Part shown: piece after piece, positions 1 through 9,839 of the stretch
Layout of the letters: each line of letters starts with the position of its first letter
Numbering within the stretch: the first letter of the stretch is position 1
Assembly (NCBI GenBank): GCA_964414205.1
Contig: CAYPVP010000001.1
Location: 1 to 64,000 of the forward strand
Direction: 5' to 3'
DNA length: 64,000 nt
Source: STD2-102 sp964414205
GTDB lineage: Bacteria; Bacillota; Clostridia; Christensenellales; CAG-917
Program-made: the position numbers and the translations under genes
Notes under the pieces: generated by a model
What the model saw: only the letters and a program-made list of their open reading frames with translations
What the model was told of the DNA's origin: nothing
Database searches by the model: none

Positions 1-382
<382 letters not shown>

Positions 383-765
383 TCTTGACTTCTAAATTTT
401 TGCGTATCAAAGGTTTTTTAGACGCATTTAAAAGTTTTTTGTAAGTTTAATTCACAATTCTTTTTTGTCTTTCCATTTTGTTCAATTTTCAATGTTCGGC
501 GCCGTTCCTTGCGGGACAGCTTCACCATATTGCCATATTCTTTCGAATTTGTCAATCGATTTTTAAAAGTTTTTTTATTTTTTTTCGTTTCTTTCTTTTT
601 AGTTTTCCAACTATAAAAAATTAACAAAAACTTCCGTTTCCGTTCCAAAACCAAATCATTCAATTTGTATTTTTGAAATTTTTAAAACTTTCAAGCTTCG
701 ACTTCTAGGCAATGTAAGGTGCGTTTCCGTTTGATTTACTTGCGTTCCTCAAACGAACAAGACGG
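383..765 (-). other. rRNA operon leader
   Basis: About 380 bases separate the start of the 16S gene from its predicted promoter. The stretch is very A/T-rich, has no convincing reading frame with a ribosome binding site, and is best read as transcribed leader that would carry processing signals for pre-16S. I cannot mark the processing stem with confidence because its 3' half lies outside the window. Confidence 0.6.
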
Positions 766-794
766 AGTATATCACTATGCTTTTTTTTTGTCTA
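766..794 (-). promoter_or_regulatory. rRNA operon promoter
   Basis: On the minus strand a -35 box TAGACA (789-794) is followed by a 17-nt spacer and a -10 box TATACT (766-771). The spacer begins with a run of A. It lies only 30 bp downstream of the stop codon of the surface protein gene, so readthrough from that operon would enter the rRNA operon unless stopped. A 20-bp stretch around this -35 box recurs exactly at 27292-27311. Confidence 0.75.
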
Positions 795-823
795 GCGTTT
801 TTTGCCCTTTTTTTAAACTTTTT

Positions 824-3800
824 TTATTTTTTTGCTTTTTCTTGTTTTTCCCTGTATTTTATTGACATTATCCCAATCAAAATCATCACCAATGTCACCG
901 TGGACAGCACTCCAAACAAAATTTCATTTGTTTTTGATGCTTCTCCCACTTCCACAATCTCTCTTTCTATTTGAGTTCTAATGACAAAATCTTCCCCAAA
1001 ATGAAATTGCAAATCATATACTCCATTTTCTTTTCCTTCAAAAATGGATTGCAAAATTTCAACTTTCTCTGAATTTACAAAATAATCTTTGCCTTGAACC
1101 AAAGTGAAATTTCCAAGTGTGATTGAACTGAGTTGAGAAATGTGTTTTCCAAGTTCAAAAACAAAATTGTTTTCCATGTCAATTTTGTCTAATTTTATGT
1201 TTTGAAAATCAAGGTCAAATTGCAATGTTTTGACAATTTTGTCAGACGAGGCAATCTTTCTCATTTTCAAATTGTCCACATCTTCTCCAACAATAGCGAA
1301 AACTTTTTCTGAATAAAAAATCCTATCACTAATTTTCATGGCTGAGCCATTTGCATTGACTTGCATTCCACCAACATTCAATCTCAAAAATTTGGATTTG
1401 ATTCCAATTCCATCTTTTGCCAAACTGTCAATTTGAACTTGTCCACCTTGCATGATTGTTGAGTCGCCCACATTAAGACATGCAACAGTATCATTTTTGC
1501 CATTGTCTTTGAGATTGATTGAACCACCCACAATTTCGCAGTTGTTTGCAATAGTAAACAAATCAAATCCACCAACATTCAAAATTGAGAACACTCCATT
1601 CATCATTTTGAAATCTCCCACATCAACCCTACTTCCCGAATATGATTTAGAATCAAAAACAATTTGCTTGTCAACCTTCAAACCAATGGCCGTTTTGTCA
1701 GCAACAATTTCAATTTCTCCACCAACATATAAATTTGCTTTGCACAAAACTCCAATTCCAGAATTTGTTTTACTTTCCAAATTCAACTTTCCGTCACCAA
1801 GCATCCATATGTCAGAAATTGAAAAAATTGATGCGTTGTTGTTTCCACTGTTCAAATTGTTCTCATTTGATATTGTATTAGTATTTAATATATTTATATA
1901 AATAGGAAAATTGAAAACAAATGCACCACTATTATAGCCATTGAGATTTAAAACAAACTTTGAATCTTCTGGCACAAATTCCAAACACCAACCAGCCTCA
2001 CTCATTTTGTCAATTGTTTCCCCAGTCCAAACATAGCGAACACCAACAACATAGAATGTTGAAAAATTCAAATTTTCTACAACTACACCATTTTTTACTA
2101 CAAATTTGTTTTTAAGTTTCGAGTCATACGGCTTTTCTACACTTCCAGACACATAGACCACTGAACCAATTTTGATGTTGCCACCATTCATAGACAAAGC
2201 AGATGTCAGCGCACCAAAAACAATGATGTCGCCACCCTCAATAGAAATTGTGCTGTATAAAGTGTGCAAAGCAATTTCATTGCTATATATGTATGATTTG
2301 CAATCTGCATCAAAAATTATGTTGTTGTATGCTTTCACCCCAAAGCCTTCGGTTTGAAGGTTCAAATTGCATTTTTCAAAAAACACATTTCCATTTTCTG
2401 AAAGAACTCCATCACTAGAACTTTGAATGACAATTTGACAATTTGAAATTTTGACATTTCCCGATGCTTTGATTGAAAGTGCTGTATCAATTTTTTGATT
2501 AGCCTTTGTATCAATAGAAATTTTGCCGTTTCCCAAAAGCGAAACATTGCCAGTTGAAAAAATTCCAAAATAAGTTTTTCTTTCATTTACCATGCTGAAA
2601 ATTTCGCTGTTGTTCAAAATGTTTTCAGAACCATTTTTGAGTATTATTTCAAAAGTTGAGCCATCAAATTGCAAAGTCTTTCCAACAAAGCCATCCAAAA
2701 TCAAAACTTTGAAGTCGGCATTCCATTTCCAATTTTCACGAATGATATCATTTTTTAAGTCTGAAAACTTTTCATCATTGATTTGCAAAGAAGTTGCCAA
2801 AACATCATGTGCTTTTGCATGATTGCCAAATCTGATTTCAACTCCATCAGAAGAATTTTCAGCCGTATATAGGTCACTAAAATTTGATACAACATTGGAA
2901 GCAACGACAATTTGTCCTGTTGCATCAACATGCATTTTGCCACCATTGACAATTTGAATTCCACTTTGAAAATAGGCATTTTGGCATTCTATTGCCACAT
3001 TAGGCGAAACAATTTTGCAATTTATTTGATTTGCAACAAAATTTGTTGCGGTTACTCCTTTTCCATCTTGATGTGATGTTTCAATTCTCAAAAAGCCATT
3101 GCCTGACAATGTCAAAGCACCATTTGAAAAAAGTGCAATTTCCGAATTTGTTACAATTGAATTTTCAGTGTCAACAAGTGCGACAACATTGAAATGAATT
3201 GGTTTTTGAGTCAAAACTTCACAAGAAATTTTTTCACCATGATAGCCAAACAATGTAAGTGTGGGAATCAATTCATTTTGTATTTCCATTACTTGATATT
3301 TCCAGCCTTTGGCAGAATTGTCGATTTTTTCTAGCCAACAAAATTTGTCTTGGTCAACAACAATATATCCAAAATCACCTTTTAGAATTTCTTCACTTTC
3401 AGAAACAGTAAAACTTTTGCCTTTAAAATCAGAAACTACATTGCTAAATACTGAAACTTGTCCCACATTAGGGGCTAAAATTGCACCTTCTTTGCCCATT
3501 AGCACAATTTTTGAAGAAATATCAATCAAATTTCCACGACAATGCAAAGCAACACTACAATTTGAAAAAGCCTTGAAGTTTGCATTGTTTGACACCCTAA
3601 AATTTTCAGTGGTCAAAACTGCATAGTCTGATTGAGTGCCATTTGTTTCAATTTGAACAACCGCATTTGAAACATCAAAATTCGAGGCTGAAACGGCAGT
3701 CTTGCCAGTCTTCAATGACAAATTTCCACCTGAAACGGTAACATTTCCTATTGAAACAACACCTTTTGATTTTGAAAACAATTCAATTTTGCTGTTTGAA

Positions 3801-4399
3801 AAAGTCAAATCATTGCACTCGATTGCAGATTCTGAATTTGAATTTATTGAAATGTCAGAATTCTCAAAATTTATATTTCCGTTTAGCAAATTAGTTCGAG
3901 AGCATAAAAATTCTCCAACAGTCAGTTTTGTTGATGAGACATTAACATTGCCCTCCACCCAAATGGCTCTTTTTGTCTTTGACAAATCTACATTTGATGA
4001 ATCGACTTCAAGAGATGCAGTTTCATCAGGATTATTGTTTGAAATTCGCAAATCCCCTTTTGCATAAAGCCCAAATAAAATATTTTGAGAATTAGACTCC
4101 ATTTTGATAGTGTTTTTTCCCACAAGCACAATTTCTAAATTTCCAATGCAAGAAATTGCCCCACCATTATAGTTGGAGAGTGTCAAAACATTTTTTCCAC
4201 CAGCATTTGTAAAATTCCAATGGCCATTCAAATCGTCTGAATCGGTAGTAATTGTTTTTCCATCAATTGACAAGGTGAATTCTTCATTTGCATGCGCCAC
4301 ATCACTTTTTAAAAGGCACATAGAAAATGCAAAAATGACGACTACGCAAGCAATCGCCATTATAATGATTAAATTCTTTCTTTTTGTCAATGTTTCCAA
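824..4399 (-). CDS. Large surface-anchored beta-helix-like protein
   Basis: A 1191-residue protein of unknown ligand. It starts with a basic stretch and hydrophobic segment ending in an AHA signal-peptidase site near residue 37. Then come about 1,100 residues of short repeated strands rich in Asn, Ser, Val, Gly and Ile, with recurring words such as SGNG, LLGNG and KISN, which is the pattern of right-handed beta-helix or carbohydrate-binding repeat proteins. It ends with one membrane helix near residues 1160-1180 and a basic tail, so it is probably displayed on the outside and held by its C-terminus. The start chosen is TTG at 4399, because GAGGAG lies 6 nt upstream; longer starts would run into mnmA. 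No sortase LPXTG motif is seen. A role in adhesion or glycan binding is inference only. Confidence 0.8.
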   Translation of the reverse strand: METLTKRKNLIIIMAIACVVVIFAFSMCLLKSDVAHANEEFTLSIDGKTITTDSDDLNGHWNFTNAGGKNVLTLSNYNGGAISCIGNLEIVLVGKNTIKMESNSQNILFGLYAKGDLRISNNNPDETASLEVDSSNVDLSKTKRAIWVEGNVNVSSTKLTVGEFLCSRTNLLNGNINFENSDISINSNSESAIECNDLTFSNSKIELFSKSKGVVSIGNVTVSGGNLSLKTGKTAVSASNFDVSNAVVQIETNGTQSDYAVLTTENFRVSNNANFKAFSNCSVALHCRGNLIDISSKIVLMGKEGAILAPNVGQVSVFSNVVSDFKGKSFTVSESEEILKGDFGYIVVDQDKFCWLEKIDNSAKGWKYQVMEIQNELIPTLTLFGYHGEKISCEVLTQKPIHFNVVALVDTENSIVTNSEIALFSNGALTLSGNGFLRIETSHQDGKGVTATNFVANQINCKIVSPNVAIECQNAYFQSGIQIVNGGKMHVDATGQIVVASNVVSNFSDLYTAENSSDGVEIRFGNHAKAHDVLATSLQINDEKFSDLKNDIIRENWKWNADFKVLILDGFVGKTLQFDGSTFEIILKNGSENILNNSEIFSMVNERKTYFGIFSTGNVSLLGNGKISIDTKANQKIDTALSIKASGNVKISNCQIVIQSSSDGVLSENGNVFFEKCNLNLQTEGFGVKAYNNIIFDADCKSYIYSNEIALHTLYSTISIEGGDIIVFGALTSALSMNGGNIKIGSVVYVSGSVEKPYDSKLKNKFVVKNGVVVENLNFSTFYVVGVRYVWTGETIDKMSEAGWCLEFVPEDSKFVLNLNGYNSGAFVFNFPIYINILNTNTISNENNLNSGNNNASIFSISDIWMLGDGKLNLESKTNSGIGVLCKANLYVGGEIEIVADKTAIGLKVDKQIVFDSKSYSGSRVDVGDFKMMNGVFSILNVGGFDLFTIANNCEIVGGSINLKDNGKNDTVACLNVGDSTIMQGGQVQIDSLAKDGIGIKSKFLRLNVGGMQVNANGSAMKISDRIFYSEKVFAIVGEDVDNLKMRKIASSDKIVKTLQFDLDFQNIKLDKIDMENNFVFELGKHISQLSSITLGNFTLVQGKDYFVNSEKVEILQSIFEGKENGVYDLQFHFGEDFVIRTQIEREIVEVGEASKTNEILFGVLSTVTLVMILIGIMSIKYREKQEKAKK

Positions 4400-4454
4400 A
4401 ACTTTCTCCTCTGCTGAATAAACAAAATTTACGCCAGATTTATTGGAAACAAAA

Positions 4455-5531
4455 TTATTTGATGACTCCGCCGCCCAAGCACAATCTATCAGAATACAAA
4501 ACAGCATATTGTCCACTTGCAACTGCTCGTTGCTTGTTTTCAAAATCCAAGTGAACACTATCCACCAAATTTCCGTTTTTCAAAACTTTGGCAACTGCTT
4601 TTTGCAAAGGTTGTCTGTGTCGAATGCGAACCAAACATTCAAATTCGTCATTTTGTGGAATTTCTGAAATGAAATTGAAACCTTCCGTGTCCAAACTTGA
4701 AGAAAACAAAATGTCATCTTCACCTTGTGAAACAATCAACTGATTTTTTTCGACATTTTTTTCAAGAACGAACCAAGCATTTCCGTTTGTATTTCCACCA
4801 ATGCCAAGACCTTTTCGTTGACCAATGGTATAGAAGAAAACTCCATTATGCTTTCCAACAACTTTTCCTTCTTGATTGACAATGTCGCCTTCTTTCATTG
4901 GAATGTATTGAGAAAGGAATTCTCTAAATTTTCTTTCTCCAATAAAGCAAATTCCTGTGCTATCTTTTTTTGTTGCAACAGGAATGCCGTGCTTTTCTGC
5001 ATAGTCCCTGACCTCGTTTTTGACCATTCCACCAACAGGAAACAAAACATTTTTGAGTTGATTGGAAGAAATTTGATTCAAAAAATAGGTTTGGTCTTTG
5101 TTTTCATCTTCTGCTCTCAACAAAAATGCTTTTCCGTCTCTTTCTTCTTGTCTGCAATAATGTCCTGTTGCAACAAAATCAGCCCCTAGTTGCATTGCAA
5201 AATCTTTGAAAGGTCCAAATTTGATTTCTCTGTTGCACAAAACATCTGGGTTTGGAGTTCTACCCTTTTTATATTCTTGCACAAACAATTTGAACACTCT
5301 GTCCATGTATTGCTCGGAAAAATCTACCGAATAGTATGGAATTCCAATGTCGGCACATGTTTTTTTGACATCATAAAAATCTTGTTCTCCTGTGCAACAA
5401 CCTGATTCATCAGTTTCATTCCAATTTGACATATAAAGTCCAAGCACATCATAGCCTTGCTCTTTGAGAAGCAAAGCAGACACTGCACTATCTACGCCAC
5501 CTGACATTCCAACAACCACTCTTTTGCTCAT
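4455..5531 (-). CDS. mnmA: tRNA-specific 2-thiouridylase MnmA
   Basis: Makes 2-thiouridine at wobble position 34 of tRNAs for Lys, Glu and Gln, using ATP and sulfur relayed as persulfide. The PP-loop SGGVDS is at residues 10-15. The two catalytic cysteines are Cys99 (in NPDVLCN) and Cys195 (in STGICFIG). Length (358) is normal for the family. Its ATG overlaps the TGA of the cysteine synthase by 4 nt (ATGA), so the two are translationally coupled. The usual clostridial partner, a cysteine desulfurase, is not next to it; instead a cysteine-making enzyme is. Certain as to family. Confidence 0.97.
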   Translation of the reverse strand: MSKRVVVGMSGGVDSAVSALLLKEQGYDVLGLYMSNWNETDESGCCTGEQDFYDVKKTCADIGIPYYSVDFSEQYMDRVFKLFVQEYKKGRTPNPDVLCNREIKFGPFKDFAMQLGADFVATGHYCRQEERDGKAFLLRAEDENKDQTYFLNQISSNQLKNVLFPVGGMVKNEVRDYAEKHGIPVATKKDSTGICFIGERKFREFLSQYIPMKEGDIVNQEGKVVGKHNGVFFYTIGQRKGLGIGGNTNGNAWFVLEKNVEKNQLIVSQGEDDILFSSSLDTEGFNFISEIPQNDEFECLVRIRHRQPLQKAVAKVLKNGNLVDSVHLDFENKQRAVASGQYAVLYSDRLCLGGGVIK

Positions 5532-6421
5532 TTTGTTTCAACCTCATACAATTCTTGTGAATATCTATCGCCATTGTCTGGCAAAATGACAACAATTTTT
5601 CCATCAATTTTTTCACGCATTTTTTTGGCGGCGGAAAGCGCAGCACCAGATGAAATTCCAACTTTTTTGCCCGTTGTTTTGAAAAACCATTTCAACATTT
5701 CAAATGCATCATCATCTTCAACAGTCAAAATTTCATCGACAGCATTTTTGTCAAAAAGTTTTGGAACAAAATTTGCTCCTATCCCTTGAATTTTATGCGC
5801 CCCAGCGTAGCCCTTTGTCAGCAATGGACTTGAAGATGGTTCTACACCGACAACCATGCAATCTTTTTTGTTTTCTTTGATATACTTTGAAATTCCAACA
5901 ACAGTTCCACTGCTACCAATGCCTGCAACAATACACTTGACATCAGCAAGTTGCGAAAATATTTCAGGTGCAGTTGTCAAAAAATGTGCATCACTGTTTC
6001 CTGAGTTTTCAAATTGTCTAGCATAGAAACCGTGTGTTTCTTTTTCAATTTCAATCGCTTTGTCAACTGCGCCTTGCATTCCTTGTTTTGCAGGAGTAAG
6101 AATCAATTCAGCACCATAGTCTTGCAACATTTTTCTTCTTTCCAAACTCATGCTGTCAGGCATTGTCAAAACAGTTTTCAGTCCAAGTTGTTTTGCACAA
6201 TAGGCAAGACCAATTCCAGTGTTTCCACTTGTGGCTTCAATGACAATGGTGTCGCTTTTCAATTTGCCCTCACGATATGCTTTTTTCAACATGAAAAATG
6301 CAGCCCTATCCTTTATGCTACCAGCAGGGTTTTCGCCTTCAATTTTTGCAAAAACGCCCCCGATTTCAGTTTGAATCAAAGGCGTATTTCCGATTTTCTT
6401 TTCTAAATTTTCAAAATTCAT
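5528..6421 (-). CDS. cysK: Cysteine synthase (O-acetylserine sulfhydrylase family)
   Basis: A PLP enzyme of fold type II, 297 residues, predicted to make L-cysteine from O-acetylserine and sulfide. The PLP lysine is in GSIKDRA, the substrate loop is TSGNTG, and a Gly-rich phosphate loop GIGSSGTV is present. The gene could equally be called cysM; sequence alone does not settle the sulfur donor. Start at ATG 6421, one base after the stop of the phosphodiesterase gene; an in-frame TTG at 6442 is an alternative. Its end overlaps mnmA by 4 nt, which suggests that cysteine made here feeds thiolation of tRNA (inference). Confidence 0.92.
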   Translation of the reverse strand: MNFENLEKKIGNTPLIQTEIGGVFAKIEGENPAGSIKDRAAFFMLKKAYREGKLKSDTIVIEATSGNTGIGLAYCAKQLGLKTVLTMPDSMSLERRKMLQDYGAELILTPAKQGMQGAVDKAIEIEKETHGFYARQFENSGNSDAHFLTTAPEIFSQLADVKCIVAGIGSSGTVVGISKYIKENKKDCMVVGVEPSSSPLLTKGYAGAHKIQGIGANFVPKLFDKNAVDEILTVEDDDAFEMLKWFFKTTGKKVGISSGAALSAAKKMREKIDGKIVVILPDNGDRYSQELYEVETK

Positions 6422-6422
6422 A

Positions 6423-7190
6423 TTATTTCTCGATTTTTTCAAAATTTTTTGTCGTCAATTCTTTTGACAAATATCTTGCATTGCAAACGGCATTGTCACC
6501 TCTTTGTTGTGCAAGAACAAAATCTTCATCTGTTTTGACTGTCCACAACATCATGCGTTTTCCGTCTTTTTTGAACTTTTCTGTTGTGACAGATGGAACA
6601 TGTTTGAAGTTGTAATTCAAAAAATCAGGTTGCATTTTTTCATAGTATTTGACACTATTGAGCCAATGTCCATAGATTCCCAAAAAACCAGAGCGAACAT
6701 AGTCCATTCCAACAAGGCCACGAGGATAGTTTGTTTTTTCTGCAACATACGAAATTGCACGTTGTGAAAAACCATGAATTGCTATATTTCCTTGATAGCC
6801 TTCAAGTTCTTTGAAAAGCGTGTTGCACAAGCGTTTGTAGGCAAGAACAACTTTCAATTCAATCATCAACCCAACTTTGCCTTGAACCAAATCTAAAACT
6901 TCTTTCAAGGTTGGAATTTTTTGATTTCCTCCACCTTTCAAGCATAGTTTTTTCAACTGGGCAAGCGTGCGTGTCGAAACAAACCCAGGCGCTCCCGTCA
7001 TTCGCAAAGTGTCGAAATCATGAAAAACTACTATGTGATTATCTCTTGTAACATACACGTCAAGTTCAATGGGCATATTTCTGTCCACTGCTTCTTGAAA
7101 TGCCAAAAGAGAGTTTTCTGGCATATCGCCAATTGCTGCTCCACGATGAGCAATAGGGTGCTCAAACAACCAATCTACGTTCCTTTCCAT
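6423..7190 (-). CDS. Glycerophosphodiester phosphodiesterase family protein
   Basis: A 255-residue GDPD-fold protein. It has the expected active-site pattern: HRG near residue 15, Glu25 (PENS), the metal pair ELD near residues 42-44, and HD at 57-58. The family hydrolyses glycerophosphodiesters to glycerol-3-phosphate and an alcohol, or related phosphodiesters. There is no signal peptide, so it should act in the cytoplasm. The ATG at 7190 lies only 7 nt after a good -10 box and has no ribosome binding site, so its mRNA may be leaderless; an upstream in-frame TTG at 7232 lies before the promoter and is rejected. First gene of the cysK-mnmA transcription unit. Confidence 0.9.
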   Translation of the reverse strand: MERNVDWLFEHPIAHRGAAIGDMPENSLLAFQEAVDRNMPIELDVYVTRDNHIVVFHDFDTLRMTGAPGFVSTRTLAQLKKLCLKGGGNQKIPTLKEVLDLVQGKVGLMIELKVVLAYKRLCNTLFKELEGYQGNIAIHGFSQRAISYVAEKTNYPRGLVGMDYVRSGFLGIYGHWLNSVKYYEKMQPDFLNYNFKHVPSVTTEKFKKDGKRMMLWTVKTDEDFVLAQQRGDNAVCNARYLSKELTTKNFEKIEK

Positions 7191-7197
7191 GCAAGAA

Positions 7198-7226
7198 ATT
7201 TTATCACAAACGACCTTGTTTGTAAA
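7198..7226 (-). promoter_or_regulatory. Promoter of the phosphodiesterase-cysK-mnmA unit
   Basis: Minus strand: -35 TTTACA (7221-7226), 17-nt spacer, -10 TAAAAT (7198-7203). The expected transcription start falls on or next to the A of the ATG at 7190. Confidence 0.7.
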
Positions 7227-7327
7227 TACCAATTACATTTTTAGATTTTTTTTCTGAAATAAAATGTCAAAATTAAATGATGTGTGTTTTTGAAAAAGCA
7301 GTTGCGTGTCTCAAATTTTAAAAATTG

Positions 7328-7356
7328 TTGCAATAAATACAAAAAGATAATAATAT
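7328..7356 (+). promoter_or_regulatory. Candidate promoter of the two-component operon
   Basis: -35 TTGCAA (7328-7333), 17-nt spacer, -10 TAATAT (7351-7356). The start codon of the response regulator is about 110 bp downstream, which leaves a long A/T-rich leader. Confidence 0.45.
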
Positions 7357-7469
7357 AGAATAAAATAAGCAACAAAATATAATTGTGGTCAAAATTTCAC
7401 TCTTTTTTCACAGAGTCACAAATTTATTTGCACAAGAAAGAATTATATTTTCCACATAGGAGATACAAA

Positions 7470-8141
7470 ATGAGTAAATTGTTGATTGTAGATGATGAAG
7501 AAAACATCATTATGGTTTTGAAAGAATATGCACTTTTTGAAGGTTTTGAAGTGGAAACTGCTTCAAATGGTTTTGAAGCAATCGAAACTGCAAAAAACAA
7601 AAACATAGACCTTATTATCATGGACATCATGATGGAAAAACTCGATGGCTTTACTGCTGTCAAAAAAATCAAAGAATTCAAAGACATTCCTGTCATAATG
7701 CTTTCAGCAAGAGCCGAAGAATATGACAAATTGTTTTCGTTTGAACTTGGCGTTGATGACTACATTGTCAAGCCATTTTCACCAAAAGAAGTCATGGCAA
7801 GAGCAAAAGCAATTTTGAGACGTTCGGAACAACACAACCCAAATGAAAACACAGTATTGGAGTTTGAAGGGCTAAAAATTGATGAAGCAGGCCGAAATGT
7901 TTTTGTTGATGGCGAAAAAGTTAATTTGACTCCAAAAGAATATGATTTGCTGTTTTATCTTGTCAGAAATCGAGGAATCGCTTTATCACGAGAAAAATTG
8001 CTTTCTGAAATTTGGGGCTATGACTACTTTGGAGATGATAGAACCATTGACACACACATAAAAATGCTTCGCAATTCAATCGGAGAATACAGCAAATTCA
8101 TTTTCACTTTGCGTGGACTTGGCTACAAATTTGAAGTCTAA
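7470..8141 (+). CDS. OmpR/PhoB-type response regulator
   Basis: A 223-residue two-domain DNA-binding regulator. The receiver domain (1-120) has the acidic pair DDE at 8-10, phospho-acceptor Asp52 and Lys101 in IVKPF. The C-terminal winged-helix domain (about 130-223) has the family signature LTPKEYDLL and ends RGLGYKFEV. Start ATG 7470 is set by AGGAGA 7 nt upstream; longer in-frame starts would lack a site. Its stop and the kinase start share one base (TAATG), so the pair is coupled. The stimulus and target genes are not evident; the nearby divergent GDPD unit is a possible target (inference). Confidence 0.95.
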   Translation: MSKLLIVDDEENIIMVLKEYALFEGFEVETASNGFEAIETAKNKNIDLIIMDIMMEKLDGFTAVKKIKEFKDIPVIMLSARAEEYDKLFSFELGVDDYIVKPFSPKEVMARAKAILRRSEQHNPNENTVLEFEGLKIDEAGRNVFVDGEKVNLTPKEYDLLFYLVRNRGIALSREKLLSEIWGYDYFGDDRTIDTHIKMLRNSIGEYSKFIFTLRGLGYKFEV

Positions 8142-9643
8142 TGGAAAAAGAACGCCCAAAACAAACAAATTCTCAAAAAATTAAAAAGTTGAAGCCACAT
8201 ATCAACAGTGCCATAAATTTTCGAGGAATTCAATTCAAAACCATTTCTTCCATGATTATCATGGTTGTGATTTTGATTTGTCTTTTGTGGATAATTCAAT
8301 CTGCTTCTTTCGGAACATTTTTTCAAGACTTGAAAAAACAAGAAATTCAAAGAATTGGCGAAAGTGTCATTGGAACATATCAAAATGAAACTATGACTAG
8401 CAAGCAACTTGATGAATATGTCAAAGAAACTGCTTTGAAAAATGAAGTTTCCATCATCATTTTTACAGTCAATGCAGATGAAAACAAAATTTATATCAAA
8501 AGTGCTGGTGGAACTGGTGCAATGTTTTTTCCAAACGAAAACAACCAAATTTCACCTGCTGACATTTTGAACACCTTTGTTTCGCAACTTGCAAATTCAA
8601 ACACTTGTGCCTACACGTCCGAGGTCAACGATTTGACCACATTGACCTATGGCAAAAGAATCTACAACAACGAAGAAGGCAAAATCTTTTTCTATTTCAA
8701 CGCATCTCTTGAACCTGTGCAAAGCACAATTTCCGTTTTGAGATATCAACTCGCCATTGTATCAGTCATTGCATTGTGTGTATGTTTCATCGTTGCCTTG
8801 ATTTTGTCATTCAATTTGACAAAACCATTGCTGGAACTGACTGAAACTGCAAACAAAATGGCAAAAGGTGATTTGACGGTGCATTTCAATGGAAAGGGAT
8901 ACAGCGAAGTTGAACAACTTTCAGAAGCGTTGAACTATGCAACTGCTGAACTTGAAAAAACTGAAAATCTTCGCAAAGATGTTGTTGCAAACGTATCGCA
9001 TGAACTTCGCACTCCACTTACAATGATTAAGGCATATGCCGAACTCATACGCGACATTCATGGCGACAACAAAGAAAAAAGAGAAAACAATGTGCAAGTC
9101 ATTTTGGACGAAAGCGACAGACTGCAAACTTTGATTGATGACTTTTTGACTCTCAGCAAAATGCAATCTGGAATCACAGAATACAACAAAGTTAAAATCA
9201 ATTTATCCACATTGATTGAAAAGCAAGTCAACAAATTCAAAGATTTGTTTGAAATTCAAGGTTTTATTTTTGATGTTGAAATTGAAAAACACATTTTCGT
9301 TTTTGCAGACCCTGCAAGAATTGAACAAGTAGTTTTCAATTTGATTGGCAATGCCATAAACTACTCACAAGATGAAAAATTTATCAAAGTAACATTGAAA
9401 GAAGTCAACAATGAATATCGTTTGGAAATCACAGACCACGGCGTTGGCATCAAAAAAGATGATTTAGACAACATTTTTGACAGATATTTTAGAACGGAAC
9501 AAACAAAACGAACAAAAATCGGTTCGGGAATTGGACTCTCGCTTGTCAAAGAAATTCTGCTTGCTCACTCTTTCAATTTTGGCGCAACGAGTGAACTTGG
9601 AAAAGGAAGTTGTTTCTACATCAATTTTTGGAAAATGAACTAA
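8141..9643 (+). CDS. Membrane sensor histidine kinase
   Basis: A 500-residue kinase partnered with the preceding regulator. Order: basic cytoplasmic N-terminus, membrane helix (about 34-56), an extracellular sensor region of about 145 residues without a motif I recognise, a second helix (about 201-224), a HAMP linker, the phospho-acceptor box with His287 in VSHELRTP, and an ATPase domain with an N box (NAINY), DHGVGIKK and GSGIGLSL. The extracytoplasmic sensor suggests an envelope or small-molecule signal. Transcription ends at the hairpin at 9796-9834. Confidence 0.95.
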   Translation: MEKERPKQTNSQKIKKLKPHINSAINFRGIQFKTISSMIIMVVILICLLWIIQSASFGTFFQDLKKQEIQRIGESVIGTYQNETMTSKQLDEYVKETALKNEVSIIIFTVNADENKIYIKSAGGTGAMFFPNENNQISPADILNTFVSQLANSNTCAYTSEVNDLTTLTYGKRIYNNEEGKIFFYFNASLEPVQSTISVLRYQLAIVSVIALCVCFIVALILSFNLTKPLLELTETANKMAKGDLTVHFNGKGYSEVEQLSEALNYATAELEKTENLRKDVVANVSHELRTPLTMIKAYAELIRDIHGDNKEKRENNVQVILDESDRLQTLIDDFLTLSKMQSGITEYNKVKINLSTLIEKQVNKFKDLFEIQGFIFDVEIEKHIFVFADPARIEQVVFNLIGNAINYSQDEKFIKVTLKEVNNEYRLEITDHGVGIKKDDLDNIFDRYFRTEQTKRTKIGSGIGLSLVKEILLAHSFNFGATSELGKGSCFYINFWKMN

Positions 9644-9795
9644 ATTCAACAATTTCAAAATTTTTTGACAATTTGAATTCATAATCAACTTTCAACTTTC
9701 AATTTGCTGTCATACAACTTTCACATATCAATGTGATAATGAGTACAACAAAGAAGACATAAACCTTACTTTGTTCATAATATACTCCCCCATAT
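9644..9795 (+). other. 3' UTR of the kinase gene, possibly processed small RNA
   Basis: Between the kinase stop and its terminator lie 150 bases with two smaller inverted repeats: CACAT/ATGTG near 9728-9742, and AACAAAG paired with CTTTGTT around 9750-9776. There is no convincing reading frame. A 3' UTR-derived small RNA released with the strong terminator is possible but not shown. Confidence 0.35.
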
Positions 9796-9834
9796 GCAAA
9801 GACCATGAAAACTCATGGTCTTTGCTATTTTTTT
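9796..9834 (+). terminator. Strong intrinsic terminator after the two-component operon
   Basis: A perfect 13-bp stem (9796-9808 with 9813-9825), 4-nt loop AAAC, followed by a T-rich tail on the plus strand. Confidence 0.92.
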
Positions 9835-9839
9835 ACATC

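Noticed and set aside
4455..6430. Reassigned TGA codon
   Set aside because: TGA ends many genes at ATGA overlaps and RF2 is coded, so TGA is a stop.
8138..8548. 136-codon frame antisense to the kinase gene
   Set aside because: Shadow of the well-supported kinase gene; no site or family likeness.
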